Shown: piece by piece, positions 1 through 11,400 of the stretch
Numbering within the stretch: position 1 is the stretch's first letter
Layout of the letters: every line of letters starts with the position of its first letter
Assembly (NCBI RefSeq): GCF_001761485.1
Contig: NC_090773.1
Coordinates: 682,001 to 746,000, forward strand
Origin: Yarrowia lipolytica
Taxonomy: Eukaryota > Ascomycota > Dipodascomycetes > Dipodascales
Direction: 5' to 3'
Length of the DNA: 64,000 nucleotides
Notes under the pieces: model-generated
Seen by the model: the letters and a program-made list of their open reading frames with translations, nothing else
Database searches by the model: none
What the model was told of the DNA's origin: nothing
Translations under genes and position numbers: made by a program

Positions 1-1679
1 AATAGCAACAACTCCAACAGGCACACCCTGGGAGCCGACAGCCTGAGAGGTTTGGGTAGAGGGAACAGTATGCTTCTCAGAGGTGCTTCCGATGTCCTTC
101 TTGAGAGAAGAAATGTTGTCCTGTGCCTGTCCAAGGGCAGCAGAGTCCTGGGAGTGGACCTGAGAGGAGGCAGAGGGAGCACCAACGGCCTCAGCGCCTC
201 GGTTGACGGCCTCGGTCGGATGAGAAGCAATACCGGAGGCAGAGGAGGGAACCTGCTGCTGGTAGTGTTGCTGCTGCTGCTGCTGGAAGTTGTTAAACTG
301 CTGGTTGGCAGGGGAGTGGGGAGCAGGAGACTGGGCGGCAGCCTCGTAGTTGGCAAAGGACTCGTCGCCGAGAGTCTGGTCGCCTCGAGAGGCGCTGTGG
401 CCAAGGGCACCTCCAGCCACGGCCCCAGCTCCAAGGGCGGCGCCTCCGGCTCCGAGCTCGTGAGAGTGCTGACCGTTGGCGTCAAAGGGTCGCACCTGCA
501 CCTTCATCTTTTTGCTGGTGATGGGCACGGACTTGGTGTGTTCGGCCTGGGTCCAGAACTCGGCAATGTTCTCCTTAGTCTTCTCAACAAAGTTGGCGAG
601 GTTCTCACCGGCCTGGACGGCAGCCTCGTTGAGAGGTGCCGACAGAATCAGGAACTTGTCCTTGGAGGTGTAGTCGGGACCGGGCTCCTGGGGGAGGGCC
701 TGGTGGGTAATGGACACGGTCAGGCTCTCATTGGGGGCGACAATGGAGGCGTTTGGTCGGACGCAGAACAACTTGGGGGCTGTGGTCTTGACCTTGAAGG
801 CAAAGTACTCGTTAGTAGGGTTTCGCAGCTCCAGATTGTTGGATGTGTGCTTAGTGAAGGGAGCTGGGTTAGTAAACGGATGCGGAGATTCCGTGGAGAT
901 GCCGGAGATACAGAGCAGACGTGTGGGTCGGCGTCTTAGACACGAATAGCAACCATAGCGAGCAGCTCACACAAGGATGCCGGTACCCTGTTCCTTCAAT
1001 GTTCAGCGTAGTCTGGCTTGCTGCTCTGTTGTCCTCGCCATTTCACTGATGTTTGCCGGGCTTGCTGCAGATGACGTTGCTAAAGAGCAAGAAGCGATCA
1101 TTCACAGACACTACCGACCCATTGAGCGTATCTGGATGCTCGTACGACCACCACTTAGCGAGCAATGTCGTCTGCGTGCGCCGCCTCGCCATATTGCCAG
1201 ATTGAGTGCTCACGTGCCCGGTTTCCCACAATTGAGCAATTAGCCGAGACACAATCCGTCGGCGGAATTGGTCGTGCGGAGGCACAGAGGAACAAATACC
1301 ATGTCTCTGACGATGCGCTGTTTGCGCCGTCTGTGTCTGTGGGTCTAGATTGCGTCTGTGTCACTCGTCGGTTGCGAAAAAGACGCAACAGAGCAACAGG
1401 CACGGCCGAGCAGACCCAGGGCAGCTGAGCACCCGACGCCGACCCTGAGCCCGCGGTCCATTCCCGCACACTCTCCGGGCTTGTCGTCGAGCTGCTGTTT
1501 GTGTCTTGTCTACAAAAAGCGCAGATGTGACGTTTCCTGGCGCATGTGACTGGGAGGGGCCACTATGGCGGCATTGTGTGTTGCAGGGGGTATATAAGAC
1601 CGGGCGGTCGTCCGTTTCTGCCATCCTTGTTGCGCTCATACTCACCGTGAAACTCCAGCTTTTCCGGGGTGATTTCCAT
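1..1679 (-). CDS. SCS2: VAP/Scs2-type ER membrane contact protein, partial (3' end outside window), one intron
   Basis: VAMP-associated protein, a tail-anchored ER protein that binds FFAT-motif partners at membrane contact sites and helps control phospholipid synthesis. The coding parts are 1679-1646 (11 codons plus one base) and 863-1 and beyond. The first exon reads MEITPEKLEFH, the first beta strand of the MSP domain. It runs into GTGAGT at 1645, and the second exon resumes after TACTAACCCAG at 864, giving APFTKHTSNN and restoring the family register. Visible MSP signatures are FKVKTTAP (about residues 34-41) and FCVRPN (44-49). After about residue 130 the protein is low-complexity (Q-, S- and A-rich, as expected for the linker). 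The last codons in the window (GVPVGVVAI) look like the start of the C-terminal membrane anchor. About 299 residues are visible. Without the short upstream exon the MSP frame has no ATG before a stop, which decides the start. Confidence 0.93.
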
Positions 1680-3959
1680 TTTTTGCAGTAGTGTTGTGTG
1701 CTGTGTCAAGCTGTGTGGAGGGCAAAGTAGTTGGATACGTTGAGAGATAGTGTTTTACATGTCGGTGGTTGTTTTGTCTCGTCTTGAGTAAGCATGCAGG
1801 AACCTTACACTGTGCACTCACTTTAGTTAGTGCCCCAGCCGACACACAGACCAGACAGATACACTCAAATAACATAACACAACACGGCACAACACAACAG
1901 AGCACAACAGAAGATGTCGTGTAGGAAACCGATGGGTGACGTGCTCAAATAATATGATGGTGTGGCAGTCCTTGTATCGTGCCTAAAGTAGCCCGAACCT
2001 GCCGTCCAAACCGACCCCCCTTGCTGCTGCCCCGCCTGTTAAGATCCCACAAGTGCCACGTTACGACAATCCGTTTGTTTGCTGAACCTTGTGAATTTGG
2101 CTCAGCCCCGGCTTTTTTTCACATCCAGCAAGTGGAGGTGGCAGGAGAGCAGGCGGTGGGGCGACACACGAGGTTATATACCTGGTTGCGGAGATGGCCA
2201 TGACCCGGGCGAGGTGGTGGGTTCAAACTCCGAGTTTTTCCGGAGCACGGCGCCTTAGACCGATATATCCGAGCATAGCACATGTATCGGATTGGCGCAC
2301 TCGCACGTACTGGTACATGCTGTAGGCCCCCACTATTATCACATGTTTCATGCAAAAGAGGGGGTTATTAATTGGGGATAAGTATTGCTTGAACAAAAAA
2401 AAACAGCTCTCGGGCGACATCGTCGAGACCTTGAAAATCGGGACTCTGAAGAGATCCATGTCTCACTTGTCTCTGACAACCCCGCACGCTTAGTCATGGC
2501 TTAGACGTGAACCCGACTCCAACTTGTTTTAGCGGTAATTGTACGCATGCAATTACACTTGCACGGCTACAACAAGACACCCCGATAATACTGGGCTCGT
2601 ACTGTACTGTAGCTCCAGATATGCCAAATGACCTCATCCACATGACCAACTAAGGTAATTTAACGGCTCCAAACGGCTCTGGACATTAGCTACGCCAAGT
2701 CGGAAGAAGATAACCCGAGCACCTTAGCCTGAACCAAGAGCTAGATGGACTTGGAGTTTGACCAATACATTTGTCATTTTGTCGTGAGTATCATGAGGTG
2801 TTTATTGATGGATATTGGGTCTTGGACATGAAGCGGCAATCGCGGAAATCAATGCGAATCAATGAGACAATCAAATGAGCTCTTGTGCCATAATACTACA
2901 GTAAGAGTACATACCATCCTGTTATGTTTGTTCTTATTCTTATACTGCAGCTTTCCCTCGAACTCATCCACTTGTACAGTAGTATATATACTGGTGCAGA
3001 AGCGAGTACGAGTACGACCAACTACTCGTATGTACTGTACTGTACTCGTACCGTACACATATACGAGCCGTATAAACAGAGATGAGACGTCTCAGTTGTA
3101 TTCCCAACTGAGTGGAAAAGAGTATTACACTATATTACAAATTGACATTGTTACTCATCACTGTACGAGTAGCTACTTGGGGTGGGTGGGTTCTAATGGA
3201 GTCTAGGTACAAGTGTGTGATGGACATACTTACGGAGCACTTCACAATAGACTTGAAATAGATGATTCAAGACAACCTGATCGTATCTATCTTCTGCAGA
3301 GTTTTTTCTATCATCTGGTCCCAATTCTTTCGATTTATTTTGCTCAGAAATTTCTTTGGACTGTCTCCAGAGAGTTCGTAGGTCTTAGTTAAGGTAACAG
3401 GTTTTAATTAGAGTAGCAGTAAAATTCCAACTACTGTACACAAGCTCAACTGAAAATTGACACACACATTAACTACCGTAAAGCAATCCCTAATTAAACC
3501 AACTAATCGTACTCCTCACTTAAGCATTCAAGACTACATTCAGATAGATACAGTTGATATTCAATTATCACAAAAGCACATCCACCATCTAATTCAACTG
3601 CCTATTTCAGCTCGAACTCCTCAGAATTCCTCCAAAACCTCTCCAAAACCACCATCTTCACTTGAATCGACATGGCCCTCGAACCCTCATTAAGCTTCCC
3701 AGCCACATGCGCTCATCAACAGGTTACTGTCCTGTATAACTGGAGATGCTATACTAGTAGAATATCGCATCAGATTATATGTTGTATCACAACATTTACC
3801 ATGTAGCAGCCCTCTGATCTAATGCATAAATACCCCCGCCGTCCCCCTCGGGGGTTTGCCACTTATCGATACCGCAACTCTATATTCCCCATCATGCGTC
3901 CGGTGCTAATCAGCCACCCTCACACTTAACCATACAACATACACACATACACACGCATC
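1680..3959. other. Intergenic, SCS2 promoter and UBX-gene promoter
   Basis: No credible gene is seen in about 2.3 kb. The proximal part (about 1680-1960) should hold the SCS2 promoter. At 3000-3080 there is a dense run of GTAC-type words. The stretch just before 3960 is pyrimidine- and CA-rich, as is usual in front of yeast ATGs. A B-box-like word at about 2218-2231 was considered as a tRNA and rejected. Confidence 0.6.
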
Positions 3960-4826
3960 ATGTCCGTGCGAGAACAGCTCCAGGAAATGGGATTTCCCCC
4001 GGCCCGAATCGAGGCCTCCATCAAGAACACGTCCGGCTCTCTGGAGGACGCAATTGGCTGGCTGGAATCCAACCAGATTGACTACGACAAGGGCGTCTAT
4101 GCTGCTGATGCCGAGGAGCAGACCGTCACGGGAGGCGTGTCTGTGGTTGGAGACACAAAGGCGCCCGACGCATCAGCCGCCCCGATTGACGTGGATGCCC
4201 AGGAGGCGGCTGCTGAGGCCGAAGTCGAGAAGAAGCCACTGTCCAAGGAGGAGAAGGAGGCCAAGCTGGACGAGCTGCGGGCCAAGGCAGCGATTCGAAA
4301 GGCCGAGAACGAAAAGAAGGATGCGGCCGAGCGAAAGCGAAACGACGAGATTTCGAAGAAGTCCCAGAAGGACAACCAGGCCATCAAGGACGAGATGGAG
4401 CGAAAGACCGCCATCAGAGAAGCGCAGAAGAAGCGCAAGGAGGCCGCAGACGACATTGCCGCCAAGAAGCGAATCAAGGATCTCATTGAGGCCGACAAAC
4501 GGGCTCGGGCCGCTGAAAAGACAGGTACTAAACCCGCCCCTGCTCCTGCTCCTGTGCCTGCTTCGAAACCTGCTGCTCCCCGAGCGGCCCCCACAGATTC
4601 GCGGATGCAGTTCCGAGTACCTGGCCAGCCCCCCATCGTCAAGACCTTCCCCGTGGAAACCAAGCTGCAGGCTGTCGCCGAGGCGCTGTCGCAGGATATT
4701 GGAGTCCAGGCCGGATCTCTAGTATTCACTACCACTTTCCCTACCCGAAAGCTCACCAACGCCGACTTTGGAAAGACCCTCAAGGAGGCCGATCTGATCA
4801 ATGCTGCTGTCATTGTATCTTTCTAA
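3960..4826 (+). CDS. UBA-UBX domain protein, Cdc48/p97 adaptor (SAKS1/UBXN1-like)
   Basis: A 288-residue ubiquitin-adaptor protein. Residues 1-45 form a UBA domain with the MGFP motif in MSVREQLQEMGFPPARIE and the typical 'aieWL' ending, which binds ubiquitin. The middle (about 70-200) is highly charged and rich in K, E and R, probably a long helix or coiled coil, followed by a short Pro/Ala stretch. Residues about 213-288 form a UBX domain, beginning MQFRVPG and containing FPTRKL, the loop that contacts the Cdc48 N domain. The family (mammalian UBXN1/SAKS1) links ubiquitylated clients to Cdc48 and the proteasome. The order UBA-coil-UBX and the length fit that subgroup rather than the UBA-UAS-UBX (Ubx2/Ubx5) type. 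No intron is needed and the ATG follows a CA-rich leader. It converges on the UXS gene. Confidence 0.9.
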   Translation: MSVREQLQEMGFPPARIEASIKNTSGSLEDAIGWLESNQIDYDKGVYAADAEEQTVTGGVSVVGDTKAPDASAAPIDVDAQEAAAEAEVEKKPLSKEEKEAKLDELRAKAAIRKAENEKKDAAERKRNDEISKKSQKDNQAIKDEMERKTAIREAQKKRKEAADDIAAKKRIKDLIEADKRARAAEKTGTKPAPAPAPVPASKPAAPRAAPTDSRMQFRVPGQPPIVKTFPVETKLQAVAEALSQDIGVQAGSLVFTTTFPTRKLTNADFGKTLKEADLINAAVIVSF

Positions 4827-5153
4827 ACAGAGCTCACGTCACCAATAGTTTATATATGCATCAAGAGAGTAAGATATGAAGAAGATGGAAACAGATGTAC
4901 GAGTACAGTACATACATATTATAGATATTTATACCGAACAGTTTACCATGATCACGTGTCCGCGATTAGTTGCTGCGCTCATTCAATAAGGAACATATAT
5001 AGCATTGTTACCAGCCCTTTTACAATACAGTCCACGGAGCAATATGCACCTGTTCCTATTAACTATTAACAACTCCTCCTAGCTACTTATCCATGAGCCT
5101 GGCAACTCGCTTGAGGACCCCTTGGAACGATGCCCTCTTCCCCTTTCCTTCAG
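4827..5153. other. Convergent 3' intergenic
   Basis: Short AT-rich stretch between the UBX-protein stop and the UXS stop. It contains TATATA-type words that probably serve 3'-end formation. No gene is seen. Confidence 0.6.
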
Positions 5154-6347
5154 TTAGACCCCAAAAAATTTGATCTGTCTCTGAAAATACCCAATGGTCT
5201 CCTTCAATCCATCCTCCACAGACCACTTTGGCTGCCATCCTAGCTCCTTCTTGGCCAGGCTGGTATCTGGTCGTCTTCTATGGGGATCATCTTCCAGCCC
5301 CGGCAGCATGATGATTTCCGATGTACACTTTTGGTCCTCTCTCTGCTCCTTTACCAGCTTGATAATCTTTTCGGCAAAGTCCTTCACCGTGTACTCTTCC
5401 GAGTTGCCGAGATTGACGGGTCCCGAGTAGTCCGAGTTCATGAGCTTGATGAGCCCGTCAATGAGATCGAGCACAAACTGGAACGATCGAGTGGATTGCC
5501 CGTCGCCGTAGATAGTAAGATTCTCGTCCTTGAGAGCCTGCAAAATGAAGTTGGATACCACTCGACCGTCGTTCCAGTTCATTCGGGGCCCGAACGTGTT
5601 GAAAATACGAGCCACTCGCACGTCTACACCGTCCTGCTTCTCGTACGAGTATGCCAGAGTCTCCGCGACTCGTTTTCCTTCGTCGTAGCATGCTCGGGGC
5701 CCAATGGGGTTCACGTTGCCCCAGTACGTCTCCTTTTGCGGGTGCTCTTCAGGGTCTCCGTAAATCTCCGATGTCGACGCAATCAGAATCCGAGCCTTGA
5801 CTCGCTTGGCTAATCCCAGCATGTTGTATGTGCCGAAGAAGCCTGTTTTGAGTGTTTTGACAGGGTTGCTCTGGTAATGGACTGGAGAGGCAGGGCAGGC
5901 CAGATGGTAGATCTGGTCCACTTCGACCAGCAAAGAGTCCACCACATCGTGCCGAATGAGCTCAAAGTTGGGGTGACCCATCCAATGCACAATGTTGGCC
6001 TTCTGGCCGGTGAAAAAGTTATCGACGCAGATCACGTCGTGACCCATGAGCATGAGTCTGTCGACCAGGTGTGAGCCCACAAAGCCGGCGCCTCCCGTCA
6101 CCAAGATGCGTTTTTTGGCAAACGGAGACAGCCGCCGCACGTTGGGGTATCTGCCCGAGTCAATTGCCAGCAGCGACTCGGTGATGCCATTGTTTTCGCT
6201 GTTAGTTTTGGTGATCTCGACCGTCTCGGCATCCTTAGCATACAGCGCCTTGAGAGCCGCTAGCGGGATGGTTTCGGCGTCTTGCTGGTTGTCCGACGAG
6301 TATCTGCGGGTCAGATCATGCCGCACACTGATGTTGATTTCTTCCAT
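5154..6347 (-). CDS. UXS1: UDP-glucuronate decarboxylase (UDP-xylose synthase)
   Basis: NAD-dependent short-chain dehydrogenase/reductase of 397 residues that converts UDP-glucuronate to UDP-xylose. Seen directly: the Rossmann motif GGAGFVG (85-91) after a strand ILVT; Asp109 in VDNFFTG for NAD ribose binding; STSE (191-194) with YGDP; catalytic YxxxK as Tyr221/Lys225 in [10 protein letters not shown]; and Arg287 in [10 protein letters not shown], which contacts the carboxylate or diphosphate in the family. The first 75 residues are polar with no signal anchor, so a cytosolic enzyme is inferred, unlike the Golgi-anchored animal UXS1. The sequence is far closer to eukaryotic UXS than to dTDP-glucose dehydratases. 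The enzyme is familiar in Cryptococcus, plants and animals but is not a standard part of budding yeasts such as Saccharomyces, so its role here (a UDP-xylose donor, or UDP-glucuronate turnover) is open. Confidence 0.92.
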   Translation of the reverse strand: MEEINISVRHDLTRRYSSDNQQDAETIPLAALKALYAKDAETVEITKTNSENNGITESLLAIDSGRYPNVRRLSPFAKKRILVTGGAGFVGSHLVDRLMLMGHDVICVDNFFTGQKANIVHWMGHPNFELIRHDVVDSLLVEVDQIYHLACPASPVHYQSNPVKTLKTGFFGTYNMLGLAKRVKARILIASTSEIYGDPEEHPQKETYWGNVNPIGPRACYDEGKRVAETLAYSYEKQDGVDVRVARIFNTFGPRMNWNDGRVVSNFILQALKDENLTIYGDGQSTRSFQFVLDLIDGLIKLMNSDYSGPVNLGNSEEYTVKDFAEKIIKLVKEQREDQKCTSEIIMLPGLEDDPHRRRPDTSLAKKELGWQPKWSVEDGLKETIGYFQRQIKFFGV

Positions 6348-8445
6348 GGAAACACGTGGCTACCTGCTGAGATGTTCGATAGGATATGTGATGTTGCCCT
6401 GTATCGGTCTGCCAGAAAACCTAAACCCAGACCAATCTGCACTTTTTTACTTCATCCATGCAGGAGCTGGGACAATAAATACGTGCAAGACGTGGGGGCG
6501 TATATATTCAGGGACAGATTATTGTGGTCGCTTGTGCTGGTCACCTGTGGAGGTGTCATATGACAATGTGACCAAAAGTAATGGAAAATCTGCCATTAAT
6601 GTAATAAGGGTGCTCGTACTTGTAATTACAGCTACACGGTGCAATAATACTTACGACATATGTTTAACCATACTCTGGTGAGAACATTATACTGTACTTG
6701 AATAATACATACTTGGATAGAGCCGGTGTGTAGAAAAAGGTGGTAAAGGAATGCAAATCTGAATATACTATATATGGCAATTATTACACGAAATAGAGGT
6801 CGTATCTAAAATATAACAGAACCAATGGACTCGCATAGATACGGAAAATCGTTCTATACATGTCGTTTACCAAATTCGTATTTCTCTCAATGTGAATACT
6901 ACTACACCCACTAGCGTTGTCCGTGGGGGGCATGTTTGATCTACTACCAAAATACCCCCAATCTGAGAACGTCTAAAATCGGCACTACTAACTGCATCAT
7001 CTGTATTTTGGAAATATGGATGTAACTGGGTCGACACTATGCAATTATGGAGATTGTCGTCAGCTATCCTTTGGAATATCTTCATTGAGATGTCCCCATC
7101 AGTCAGTGATCCAACTTATGCCTATTAACCGAAATCCATCATTGTGCAAATTTTATGTAAGAACAATACGTAGTAGAATGCGTCGAAACAAGACACACAT
7201 CAATTCGAGTAAATACGAGGTACAGTAACATTCACCTGGACGGAATCAACCAAATTCAACAGTAAGAACATTGGTGTATTTGCGAAATTCAAGTCAAACT
7301 CCTACTCGCCATTTGATCAACGTATCCATCCCTATTTCGACAGAAATAGTTACCTCGTACTGGGATTGGCACTCAGAAATGAAATACTTTGTTACCCCTG
7401 GCAGTGTAGCTGCAGTACAATGCAAGTAAACTAGTTCACACGGTCTAAGATCTCTTTTAATGCCACTTGAAGTATCCAAAAGACCAGGTATTGCTGATAT
7501 TCAGAGACGTACAATTCGTTCTTCTGCACAATGACGTTGTTACTTTGAATTGTACAATACATAATGTACTGTAGTTAGTTGCATGACCACCAACCACACT
7601 CACAATGGAAGATGTATGCCAAGCCAGCCAGTTACTATATATATCTGAGCTGTTCCCTCTTTGAGAAATGCGTTCAGTTATCGGTTTTAATTTCAGCACC
7701 AGACATTGACGACAAAAATACAAAGAACCGGTACTGTACCGTACTCATATTCATTCTCATATTCTTCCGTCGCCGTCTGAAGGAGACACAGGTTATGAGA
7801 ATATTTGTACGACAGTTGTATGTGTCTGCTTCTATGTCAGATTGTAACTACGCTTGTCTTTTTCGGTCAGGTCCTACTTTTCCGATTTGGGTCTGCTCAA
7901 ACTCTGTCGATTGTGATAACTCCGAGGGGGCAAGTGCGAGTACCAGTTGAAGCGGGACAAGCACCGAACCGGTACAGGTACTTTGCTCCGTGTGTATTTA
8001 TCGACATATATAACTGTGGCGCATAATCCTCCCTTGTGTGTCATTTTTGCCCTATCCTATGTCTACCCATTGTTGTCGTGGTACAGTATGTACTCATTTA
8101 CTTATATACCAGGTCCAACATCTCGCACTTTTCTATAGTACAAGCATCGTACAGTAATTAGTCTCTTGGACATTGTTCCTCTTTTAGATCAGAATGTGCC
8201 TACAGTACAGTACCACGGGTATGTATTGTGCTGTACGGCGGATATACCTTGCATTGTAGTACGTGTACGAAACCCATCTTCTCTGTCACCAGTGCTTTAA
8301 GTCCTCCTTTGCCAAATCGCATTACTCCCTCTCTGACTACACACCTCCCACTCCCACATTACAAAACTGTACGCTCCCTACACCATATTGCACAAGGTTC
8401 AGTTTTGATAGTCCAGACACTCAGCACACCACAGTGAAAGCCCCA
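6348..8445. other. Intergenic, divergent promoters of UXS and CMR2
   Basis: About 2.1 kb between divergently transcribed UXS1 and the CMR2-like gene. It is AT-rich with many GTAC-type words (for example around 7730-7745 and 8200-8270). The open frames present are short and lack family features. No RNA gene was recognised. Confidence 0.55.
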
Positions 8446-11400
8446 ATGGAGACCCCAAACCTGTCGATTCCAGAGGGGATCAGCGACGAGCTGCGGGTGC
8501 CGCTCGAAAAGCTGATCCACGACTTCAAGGTGAGTACCGCATTCGAGCATTTCTGCTCCAGACCCATGACTAACCCAGGAAGGAGACATCACCGCTAAGG
8601 GGTATCAGAAGCGCCGAGAACAATTGATAGCCGTGTACATTCAACGCCACCAACACTCGCGGAGCTCGGACCGGGTCGACGACTCGCCTGCCTCCTCTCG
8701 CCCGGCCTCACATCACATTTACTCGCTGTCAAAAGACCTCGGATCGGCCTCATCTCCCTCGTCCTTCGACGTGGCCCACGAGTCCGTGGGCGAGGAGGAA
8801 GAGGCGCTGCTGATGCCGCTGGAGCCGCGGGAGATACCGGATACGATGCGCGACCCTCACAACACCGCCGTCGCCATGGCCAAATTCGACAATCTGCCGT
8901 CAATTCTGCGGCACAGAGCAAAGACGAACGCAGCCCACACTGCCATCATCACGTTGGACGACGCCAAGGGCAAGGACGTGAACGTAATCACGTGGGAAAA
9001 GCTCGCCTCGAAGGCCGAACGGGTGGCCCAGATGATCAGAGACAAGTCGAACCTGTACCGAGCCGACCGCGTGGCTCTGCTGTACCAGGACTCAGAGGTG
9101 GTGGAGTTTGCGGTGGCGATTCTGGGCTGCTTCCTCGCCGGCGTCGTGGCCGTGCCCATCAACCCGTTCTACCACTTCAAGGACACCACCTACGTCATGC
9201 ACACGACCCAGATCCATCTGGCGCTGACCACCGAAGTGACGTACAAGATTGTGCACAAACACATGGTCCAGGACCGCCAGCAGTGGCCCAAGGGCGTTGA
9301 GTGGTGGAAAACAAACGAATTTGGAAGTTATCAGAAGCCCAGCAAGCACGCGGAGATGCCTGCTCTGCAGGTGCCCGATCTTGCGTACATTGAGTTCTCC
9401 AGATCGCCCACTGGAGACCTGCGAGGCGTGGTCATGTCGCACAGAACTATCATTCACCAAATGACGTGTCTGACTGCCATGCTCAAGTCCCGAGACAAGT
9501 TTGTGCAGCCCGATAACCGGTACCAGCGAGGAGACGTGATACTGTCGTCCTTAGACTCCCGACAGTCCATCGGTCTGATCATGGGTGTTCTTCTAACCGT
9601 TTACACAGGCTCTACGCTTGTTTGGATCCCGCATTCTGCACTTGCCGTGCCTGGTTTGTATGCCAATGCCATTTCTCGACATAAAGTAACCATCCTGCTG
9701 TCTGACTACCCGGCTCTCAAACAGGTGGCGTACAACTACCAGTCGTTCCCTCAGCTGACCCGAGCGTACTCAAAAAAGCAGCAGGTCAATTTGGCGTCGG
9801 TAAAATGGTGTTTGATTGACGCAGCTACTGTCGATACAGAGTTCAACGAGATTCTGGCTGACCGATGGCTGCGGCCACTGGGCAACAAGCATGCGTACGA
9901 AGCCATTGCGCCTCTTCTAACACTCACTGAGCATGGTGGTATGGTCATCTCGATGCGAGACTGGCTAGGGGGCCAGGAAAAGCTTGGTAAGGGCTCTACA
10001 CTTAGCCTGGATGATGACGGCGAAGACGATGGGCCCTATGAACTATCAAAGATCCTGCTCGATAAACCGTCACTCACTACCAACAACATTCGTCTGATTC
10101 CTCCTGTTCGTGGAGGAGAGGATTCGCTCAAGCATATCCGTGTCGGAGCGTTTGGATACCCTTTGCCCGACTCGACTTTGGCGATTGTGAATCCTGAAAC
10201 ACGAAAGCTTCTGCCCAAGATGGTGGTTGGCGAGATTTGGATCGATTCGCCCTGTTTGAGTGGTGGATTCTGGGGTATGGGTCCGGAAACAGATATGGTG
10301 TTCCATGCGCGTTGTTACGGCAACAGCGGAATGCTGGATCTCGAGTTTCTGAGAACCGGACTGCTTGGATTCATCTACGGCGGAAAAGTCTATGTTTTGG
10401 GACTTTATGAGGACCGGCTTCGTCAACGTTATGATCCTGCCGATGAAGATGCGGACGCGACGGCAGGGGCAGGAAGCAGTGGGGCATCTACCAAGCAGCA
10501 GTCTCTCGTGGTTGCTCCACCCTACAGATACCACTACACTTCGCACCTGGTATATTCTTTGGTTCGAAAGGTGCCCAACGTGTTTGATTGCTCTGCGTTT
10601 GACATTTATCTTAACGAAGAGCATCTTCCCGTGGCCATTTTGGAGTCTACTCTTGCTGAACAGACGCCGATCAACCCTGGAGGCCCCGCTCGTCAGCTCA
10701 ACTATGAGGCACTGGATGATCTTGCTCGAGGCTGTATTGCTGTATTGCAGGAGTCGCACAAGGTGCGTGTTTTCTGCGTTCTGATTACAGCCCCTCATAC
10801 CCTTCCTCGAACCATGAAGAACGGTCGTTCTGAGATTGGAAACATGCTGTGTAAGCGGCGGTTCTCACAGGGTCTGTTGCCAGCAGTCTACTGCAAGTTT
10901 GGTATCATCCAGGCCCTCAAAACTATTCCTTGTGGTCAGGATCCTGAGGGAGGTATCTGGAGCTCTGCCATCAGTCACATTCGGTCCGACTACCTCGGTA
11001 TGGCCGACAAGCAGTACTCCGGCATCGAGCTTCGAGATGTTGTTCGGGATGACCGGACCTCAACGCCTCTGTCTGCGTTTGGATCGCTAGTCGAAATCCT
11101 GCAATGGCGAGTGGCTCACCAGGCCGACGAACTGGCATACAGCACCATTCAGCAAAGTGGTAAGGAGGGTAAGGCCCTGAGTTGGAAAAAGTTTGACCAA
11201 CGGGTGAGTACCGTGTGTCATTATCTCAAAAACAAGGTGGGTCTCAAGCAGGGTGATCATGCGCTGTTATTGTACACACACTCGGAAGACTTCGTTGTGG
11301 CTGTGTATGCGTGCATGGCTCTGGGCATTGTGGCTGTCCCCTTGCCTCCTCTAGACTCTGGACGACTACATGAGGATATCCCTGCCTATTGTGGCGTGAT

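Noticed and set aside
1-939. 295-codon plus-strand ORF over SCS2
   Set aside because: Mirror of the SCS2 exon; the minus strand encodes a clear MSP domain.
2170-2260. tRNA-like B-box word (GGTTCAAACTCC)
   Set aside because: No acceptor stem, A box or cloverleaf could be drawn; the T stem would have a mismatch and two wobble pairs.
4097-4813. 238-codon ORF antisense to the UBX gene
   Set aside because: Ser/Ala-rich mirror of the K/E-rich coding strand.
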